This document shows positions 23,131 through 29,508 of a stretch of DNA of 29,508 nt, piece after piece. Source of the DNA: Oppiella nova (lineage: Eukaryota > Arthropoda > Arachnida > Sarcoptiformes > Oppiidae); contig CAJPVJ010000277.1 in assembly GCA_905397405.1 (NCBI GenBank), positions 1-29,508 of the forward strand, given 5' to 3'. Both the position numbers and the translations under genes were made by a program. Each line of letters opens with the position of its first letter. Position 1 is the first letter of the stretch. The notes under the pieces are model-generated. The model saw only the letters and a program-made list of their open reading frames with translations, did no database searches and was not told the DNA's origin.

Positions 23131-24749
23131 AAAGAGATCGCAAGTCTTAAAATAGACTTACAGTTAGTGCTGGAGTTTAGAAAGTCTGCAGTCTTTTTGG
23201 CACAAAATGTAACACAAATTAATTATATTTTGTTTTGTGAAGAGTTTTCTCAGAATTACTATCAATAGTTTGTTTTTGTTGTAAATATCGTTTATTTTGC
23301 GAGTGATTAATAAATGAAGAATTTTTTGAATGTATAAAAAAGTAAAATATAACTTATAAATAATGATATTAAAAGTGCTAATTAATTAGACAATGTTTTT
23401 ATATTAAGCTAACGCTAATATAAAAACTTTACATAAAAATCGATTAATTAGGCGCATAGAAGTAAAATAGTTATATTATATTTTTATTGATCATAAGTTT
23501 AGATGTTTTATAACGAGTAAAATATACAAGTAAAATAAAAGTACAGACAAATAATAATAAAATTAACAAGAGATGTATTGTGTAGTAATGACATAAGTTG
23601 AATAATAAATGTGTTTTGTTGCGGACACTTATTTTATATCCAAAACATCATAAATATATATAATATTTGCGAACAAAGAATATATCAAAATTTAATGCAA
23701 GAGTAGATATAAAAATATACTGTAAATATACAGTGAAATGAATTGAGTGATAAAAATAGCTACAATATTGTTGTGATTGTCGTGCAATGCATTACACAAT
23801 AAATATAGATATATAAATACTAACCTTATTTGCAATGACAACAAACTTATTCTTGACTTCTTTACTGACAATTCCAATGCAAACGAAAATATTTCATCTC
23901 TTTTTGTGTGTTTGTTGTTAGGCTTTAAACTTAAAATAACTTTTTTGACTCACATTTTTGCTATAACTTTAGCGTTAGTTATATATAGTGTGCGCCAGAC
24001 TTTCAGACACACAATATAATACTAATTCATGACCAGTATATTAGACAATATATTATATAAATGGACAAAATATACGATTTCGTACTCCTTTTGTTATTTT
24101 TTGCAAGAATTTAATGGCGAAAATATTTTTTAGGACACTTTAAATTATTTTTTCACTTTAATCGACTGCTATTAAAGTTTTGTTTATTGGTTTTGTCTTT
24201 GAAACGCTTTGATTTTGAAACATCAGACAAATTAGTGTAATGATCATCATATTTAATTATTTTCTATTTTATAGCTTTAAAATTACATTGATATCAAAAT
24301 AAATAACTTGTATTAATAGCAACTAATTATAGAATAAGTGTTAAGAGAATTGTAATTTTATTTTTATAAATAAAGTGAGATTTATTTTTGGTGTTTGAAA
24401 TTGAATTCAATTTTTAAAACATTATTTCTTGAAATGTTTGCAAAGTATAGTGTTTTAAAAGTAAAGTCTATTGTTTGATAACTCAATACTCAGTGACTAC
24501 TTTCAGATTTCTATTTTCACTCAACTCTCCTCCCAATCTCTTTAAGTCTTTCATCTCAATTGATGGACAGTATGTTTGAGCAAACATTTAATTTACAATA
24601 AAAACAAGTTATATATCAATTGCAAAGTCATAATAATTTCCACATTTTTAGATAGTCTTAATTCATAGCACTTAAACAAAACTTTAAGTGACTTACGTGT
24701 TTGACTTTAAAGTTTAATTTATTTGATATTAGTTTTACTATTTTTGCGT
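23131..24749. other. Intron-like AT-rich stretch, no genes seen
   Basis: No repeat of note and no recognisable coding or RNA gene is present. The two overlapping opposite-strand open frames (23692-23877 and 23777-24019) have AT-driven amino acid content and no domain. Confidence 0.6.
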
Positions 24750-25020
24750 AATGTATGAGAAAATAGACAGACGGGTAGTGGAGGTGATGAAGACATTTGG
24801 GCTTAGATTACAATTCAGAGCGTAAGTTGTCGACTGAAATACTGAATATATATTTGTGGCACCAATACATTGATTGCATACCAGGGCTCACATAAACTAC
24901 TGTATGACTAAACAGTGGGTTTGGATGTCTGCTAACCGTGTAATCGATGATCCGTTTCTATCCCTTCGCTGTCTTCTATTGACTAATAATTTGTGTCTCT
25001 CTTTGCCATTCATTCAGACA
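24750..25020. other. Less AT-rich island, possible short exon or enhancer
   Basis: The sequence from 24753 to 24823 is G-rich on the + strand. It reads open for 24 codons from an ATG near 24751 (M, Y, E, K, I, D, R, R ...) up to a donor-like GTAAGT at about 24823. The peptide matches no family known to me. The following 150 bases, including an ATCGAT at about 24944, are also less AT-rich. This is weak evidence for a micro-exon and about as good for an enhancer. Confidence 0.15.
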
Positions 25021-25979
25021 TAAGCTATACTTTAATTTCCAATTATTGTCTTTGTATTCAATTATACACTATTTGCTCAACACTTGTATTCAATTTACTT
25101 TTGTATACCAATTGTAATGTCGTATTGAATTGCAATTTATTATATAATTGAATACAAAAGAAATTAATAATAGTAAAAATCCATATTTATTTCAATATTA
25201 ACTCTGAAAACATTTGTTGAGAACTTTAAATATTTGTCCATTATTTATGAAATTAAATATTTATTATTTTTGTTTAATATTATCTACTTAACCAAGATTA
25301 TAAAAAACTAATGCAATGGCTTGAATTAAGACTAGATACCTTAATCCTTAATCAAACCTAGATCAAACTCTGTTTAATCAGATAAAATAGTCCCTCAGCA
25401 TATTAAGATTAACATTAATTTAATGTAATGATTTAATATAATAGAGATCTTATTACTATCATTGATAGTCTATCAATTATAATTGTATATTAAATTAATA
25501 GATAGAAATTAAATTTGTCAAAATAGAAATTTATATTAATAGCAGTATCAATAATATGTTTGGTTATAATTGAAATTAAACTAATCTAGTAATTACAATG
25601 AAATCTATTCTGTAAGGATTTATGTTTATGCAATAAAAATTTTAAAAGTAAGATGATTTAAACTTTAAATACTCCTATTATTTCTAATTTGTTTTGAATT
25701 ATAAAAGAAATTTTTTTATATGATGTTTGCTTTTAGATAAACTATAATTATATAAACTTTTGCTATTACGAATAGTAGATATTATAAATAAGTTTGAATT
25801 TAAATGATGAAAGCAATTACTTATAATAATATGATCTGATTATGTGATTATGGCACAAACAAATTAAGTCTAAAAAATTTGTGTTTCAAACGACTAGTTT
25901 TTTGAATTATGTTAAGAAAAGATAATTACAAAACTAATTGAATTGAATTGAACCACTCATTCATTACATGTAAGAACAA
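25021..25979. other. Intron-like AT-rich stretch, no genes seen
   Basis: This stretch is stop-rich and AT-rich. TTAATC/TTAATCC-type homeodomain-like motifs cluster at about 25340-25400. In DNA of this composition such motifs are expected often, so no site is called. Confidence 0.55.
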
Positions 25980-26340
25980 CAGCAGAGGTATTGATTATAA
26001 AATAGTGTCTCACATCCCATCCCATCACTGCTTCAGTCATATTAAAGTCTAATGAGTTTACGTTTTTTCTGTCGATACACTCGACTGAATGAGAAGTTTT
26101 TTACTAAAACTATTGTTCATTTGTCTCAAACTACCGGCCCTTCTCATCATTGGGTAATCCGTGACTCAATCCATTACAGTATTACACTTAAGCTCTGCAA
26201 CACGTGCTGTCGATGTGTTCTCCCGTTCCTCTCACTCCTGGTCCCCGCCGTCTATACATCTCCTAATGATTTGCGCAGATTTTGCACTATTTTTTCCTCT
26301 TTTCTCTCTCCTTTCCATACGATATGATGAAAAGCACAGC
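25980..26340. promoter_or_regulatory. Less AT-rich island with AP-1-like and E-box motifs, candidate enhancer
   Basis: This is the most strongly GC-shifted non-coding block outside the Wnt exon. TGACTCA (consensus AP-1) lies at 26162-26168 and CACGTG (E-box for bHLH-zip factors) at 26201-26206. The block also has a C/T-rich tail to 26320. Overlapping open frames in two + phases (26052-26327 and 26161-26370) show no family and probably reflect the lack of stops. A regulatory role is inferred from composition and motifs alone. Confidence 0.3.
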
Positions 26341-27179
26341 AATTCTATGGCATTTGTGTTCACTGTTTAGACTAGTTTTTAAACAAACGGTTTACGTTTG
26401 CTATCGATTATGTATTATATTATATTCATTAGACTTAATGTTTAAACTTTTTCTGCGCTATTCTTCTGTTGATTTACAGTAAAACGTCTTTATTTAATGT
26501 ATTTTTAGTATCGATTTTACTTTTTGTTGTTTTCATATTCCCTACACTTTTCTTATGGTAAATAAATTTGAGACAAAAAAACGAAAACGCATTCAATATA
26601 ATAGAAAGAAAAATATTTATTTTCTTAAACACATTGTATAAATGTTTTTTAACTGAATATCTGATAATATTTCGAAATAAGATGTTTTTATAAAGAATTT
26701 ATTTTCCGTGAATTAAATACAGTATATAAACGTGTGATTCAATGGAGGGACTTAAACTGAAATAAATAATTTATAAATTGTTAAATTCTTTTAACTTATA
26801 TATTCTGTTGGTTTTGAAACTTTATTTTAAAATCCTTATGATCTTTCGTACAGAGAAAAAAAACTAAAATATTTTGTTTACCTTAAATGTATAAATATAG
26901 AAATGAATAGAATATCAAGAATTGAATTCTTACAGTTAGAAATTTATATAAATTATACTTAATATTTGTTCAGAAATATCATTTGAATAAGGGAAAGTTC
27001 GAGTAATTATTTTATATATAATGAAAATGTAATAAAGTATTATTTACAGCTTTTAATGGTAAAATATGGACTCTCACTCTTTGACACAATAAATGTAATG
27101 ATGATATGTTTCGCCAAATCTTTACAAACACTAAACTATTGATATAAAAAGAGACGACAATATTAGTTGACGTAAAGAA
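26341..27179. other. Intron-like AT-rich stretch, no genes seen
   Basis: I see nothing coding, repeated or structured beyond AT-rich background. Confidence 0.55.
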
Positions 27180-27206
27180 TATGAGCGCAAACTGAAGGCC
27201 TATTTC

Positions 27207-27377
27207 ATGGCTTCTGACCGCCGAAGGCGTGCTCTTCTTATTTCGATTGTCGGCTCTGTTTTGACAACATTTCTCACTTCGGTTTGTGTTTTCTCGCTCT
27301 CACTCTCTTCCACTGTCTTATTATATAACATACCAGTGCTCTCCTCACACAATAAGTATATATATATATATTGTTGA
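27207..27377 (+). CDS. Unrecognised 56-residue open frame with a basic start and hydrophobic stretch
   Basis: The frame starts at ATG 27207 and ends at TGA 27375-27377. Residues 4-8 are D-R-R-R-R and are followed by about 40 residues rich in Leu, Val, Ser, Thr and Phe, which could form a signal anchor. The last residues are translated (TA)n repeat (Y-I-Y-I-Y), which argues against a real C-terminus. A minus-strand frame of 64 codons (27200-27394) overlaps it. The surrounding block is less AT-rich than its flanks, so absence of stops by composition is a simple alternative. I do not recognise a family. Confidence 0.12.
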   Translation: MASDRRRRALLISIVGSVLTTFLTSVCVFSLSLSSTVLLYNIPVLSSHNKYIYIYC

Positions 27378-27526
27378 CATCCCTGTACTCTCACATGCCT
27401 TAAGAGAATAGAGAATAAAATTTAATGCTTTGCGAAAAAATAGTTGTGTTTTATATATAAGAGTGTGTGTTATGTGTGAGTGCGGTATGTCTTATGTGCC
27501 ATGTATTCAATCCCATTGTTTCTTAA

Positions 27527-27528
<2 letters not shown>

Positions 27529-27568
<40 letters not shown>
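27529..27568. repeat. (TC)n microsatellite
   Basis: A pure 40-base TC tract continuing into a C/T-rich run that ends in CTCCCAG at 27588. It looks like a very strong 3' splice site, but the sequence after it has early stops and no donor. Confidence 0.97.
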
Positions 27569-27576
<8 letters not shown>

Positions 27577-27946
27577 CTCTCCTCCCAGTTTTCAATGCCT
27601 GTCGTCTCCATATCTTTTCACTGAAATATAATAACTTCTGTTTATAAAAATGAATTTCTCTATTCTGTCGACAATTTTAACATTTCTCGCACTTCTATTT
27701 TTATTATTTATTTTGTTTGATTTTATTTGATAGTCTCTCCTCTCCTCTCCCCCTCTCTGTCTGTGTGTATATCTAAACACTTTAAACACAAATAAAATAA
27801 AGACAAGTCTTTTTTGACATAAGTAATCTCTTAAAAATATAAGGAATTTTTAGAAACTCTTATTTACTATTTAACAAAAGTTAGAAGAGAGGCGAGAAAA
27901 GTATGATATTAGATACCAGAGAAGTCAGCTTTTTTATTTAGTGAAC
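27569..27946. other. Pyrimidine-rich then AT-rich stretch, no genes seen
   Basis: C/T-rich patches are at 27571-27588 and 27734-27762. The minus-strand frame at 27592-27789 is the purine-rich complement of these patches (Arg, Glu, Lys-rich) and is discounted. Confidence 0.55.
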
Positions 27947-28392
27947 TCTCTCGTCTTTTCCTTTTTGTATATATAGTTTTGAATCAATGAAAGAAAATTT
28001 TGATTTTAAATAATTGAATAAATTTATTCTCAGTGCCCGTCCTCTCAGCCAAATCTCTGCCTCTGTTTCTATAGATATAGAGCTCTAAACACAACTTATC
28101 TTTCAATACATCCTTTGATTAATTGTCAAATATTTCGCTTATATTTCAAAATCGATATTTTCATAGAAAACGAGTATATTTTAGATTTTTATTATTGATA
28201 TCACGTTTGGCCATAAGATTGAGGCCTGAAAATCAAAGTTTTATAAAATAAATATATATTCTCTCCGTTTTTCTCATAGATTTCTTCACAAATTTTATAT
28301 TTCACTAAGAAGTCTATGGAAACAGTGATCCGATTCTGAATACGTGTGTTATATACCAACAAATCAACGTCTTTTATATTTTAATCTTGAGG
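27947..28392 (+). repeat. 446-bp direct repeat, copy 1
   Basis: This copy pairs with 28522-28967 at a constant offset of 575 bases with no indels and only a handful of substitutions by eye, about 98% identity. Substitutions lie near 28038, 28043, 28128, 28209, 28249 and 28266. The right edge is TTGAGG followed by ATATTC, which is not a splice donor. No protein or RNA family is recognised inside. Confidence 0.97.
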
Positions 28393-28521
28393 ATATTCAT
28401 TAGAGAATTTTTATATTCCTTAAAAATCTTTGAGAATAAATGATAAATTGTTTTCAATCTTCTCTCCGCTCTTTTCATACTATAATCTATGGTCTCTTCA
28501 GTCGAAAAAATAAATCACTTT
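28393..28521. other. Unique spacer between the 446-bp direct repeats
   Basis: These 129 bases are not found in the other copy's flanks, so the duplication is interspersed rather than a simple head-to-tail tandem. Confidence 0.8.
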
Positions 28522-28967
28522 TCTCTCGTCTTTTCCTTTTTGTATATATAGTTTTGAATCAATGAAAGAAAATTTTGATTTTAAATAATTGAATAAATTT
28601 ATTCTCAGTGCCGGTCTTCTCAGCCAAATCTCTGCCTCTGTTTCTATAGATATAGAGCTCTAAACACAACTTATCTTTCAATACATCCTTTGATTAATTG
28701 TCGAATATTTCGCTTATATTTCAAAATCGATATTTTCATAGAAAACGAGTATATTTTAGATTTTTATTATTGATATCACGTTTTGCCATAAGATTGAGGC
28801 CTGAAAATCAAAGTTTTATCAAATAAATATATATTCTCTTCGTTTTTCTCATAGATTTCTTCACAAATTTTATATTTCACTAAGAAGTCTATGGAAACAG
28901 TGATCCGATTCTGAATACGTGTGTTATATACCAACAAATCAACGTCTTTTATATTTTAATCTTGAGG
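28522..28967 (+). repeat. 446-bp direct repeat, copy 2
   Basis: This is the second copy of 27947-28392. It contains TTATTCTCAG at 28599-28608, a good acceptor shape shared with copy 1. Its right edge is TTGAG followed by GTAAAT, a donor shape that copy 1 lacks. The interval 28609-28966 has stops in all frames, so it could only be a non-coding exon. Confidence 0.97.
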
Positions 28968-29405
28968 TAAATTGACATTTATTTTTATTTTCTTTAGATA
29001 AAGTTTATATTGTGAGAAATAAGTGAAATTTATCTTATACTGTATTTAGAGACATGTAGTTAACGATAATAATCTAAATGCATTGATTGATAAATTGATT
29101 TTGTTTTGTTTAAATTATTTCCATGATATGAATGTGATAAATGAAAGTCAGCCACAAAATAAGAAATGTTTTGTGAATACAGAAACTGATATATTATATC
29201 TGAATAAAGTTTTCCATCCTTTCTGATGTATTTTATATAAAAGTCTGTTTGAGTATAAAACGTGTGAAAGAAAGAGAAAAAAGACGAATAGAAAAGTATT
29301 TTCTTAGATTACATCCGAAAACTATCCAAATGTTGTTTTATGTGTCGATCGGTGTCCGAATCCGCAAAGAATTGAATTTTTCTTAGCGTATATTACTTTT
29401 GTGAA
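28968..29405. other. Intron-like AT-rich stretch, no genes seen
   Basis: No open frame, repeat or RNA gene is visible between the direct repeat and the terminal CT/CA tract. Confidence 0.55.
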
Positions 29406-29431
29406 TCTCTCTCTCTCTCTCTCACACACAC
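29406..29431. repeat. (TC)n(AC)n compound microsatellite at the repeat breakpoint
   Basis: An 18-base TC tract is followed by an AC run. It directly abuts the start of the duplicated 78 bases, where slippage, recombination or misassembly is likely. Confidence 0.95.
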
Positions 29432-29508
29432 CCAAAGTTCAGTCATATAATATAACTTATATTAGTCTAATAACCGATTCATAATAATCTAATATTTTTT
29501 ATAAGTTT
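29431..29508 (+). repeat. Direct repeat, second copy, truncated by the window end
   Basis: These 78 bases are identical to 20913-20990. Because the copy reaches the last base of the window, the true length of the duplication is unknown. Confidence 0.97.

Noticed and set aside
27589-27660. Exon after a very strong polypyrimidine-AG at 27588
   Set aside because: The (CT)n microsatellite mimics a polypyrimidine tract; the frames after it stop early and no donor follows.
8616-28700. TCF/LEF-like CTTTGAT motifs, which would suggest Wnt autoregulation
   Set aside because: A rough expectation for this 7-mer on both strands at this base composition is about seven per window, similar to what is seen.

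Overview
The window is very AT-rich (about three quarters A+T by eye) nuclear DNA from an animal. It has almost no coding capacity, many stops in all frames, and a long (CT)n/(GA)n tract about every 2 kb. The one secure gene segment is a single exon of a Wnt ligand gene on the + strand at about 8112-8297, with Wnt5-type residues. A spliced Wnt gene, AT-rich introns and frequent (CT)n tracts suggest an arthropod, but the sequence does not fix the taxon. No bacterial, phage, CRISPR or operon-like feature is present. No upstream Wnt exon was recognised in the roughly 8 kb to the left, and no following exon (the block usually containing CKCHGVSGSC) in the 21 kb to the right. The window is therefore best read as one Wnt5-like exon inside very long introns.

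Left part, 1-7649: this is dominated by nested inverted repeats. A 2-kb sequence (A, 1-1981) recurs inverted at 4252-6237. That copy runs straight into a near-perfect palindrome (arms 6141-6798 and 6983-7648, loop of 184 bases), whose right arm starts a third copy of A (7552-7648 = 1-97). The homology stops exactly at the two single-N positions, 1982 and 7649. This points to assembly joins inside a large palindrome at least as strongly as to the natural ends of a mobile element. The centre (1983-4251) holds three exact copies of a 50-bp unit.

Middle, 7650-15260: the Wnt exon, then AT-rich intron with (CT)n tracts. From 15261 to 15934 there is a less AT-rich island with a TATA-like box and a consensus splice donor, a possible promoter with a non-coding first exon.

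Right part, 15935-29508: AT-rich intron-like DNA interrupted by less AT-rich islands near 19140-19560, 22150-23130, 24750-25020, 25980-26340 and 27180-27620. These could be enhancers or non-coding exons; none reads as a recognisable protein. Near the right end a 446-bp segment is duplicated in direct orientation (27947-28392 and 28522-28967). The last 78 bases of the window exactly repeat 20913-20990, so a further duplication or an assembly join begins at the right edge.
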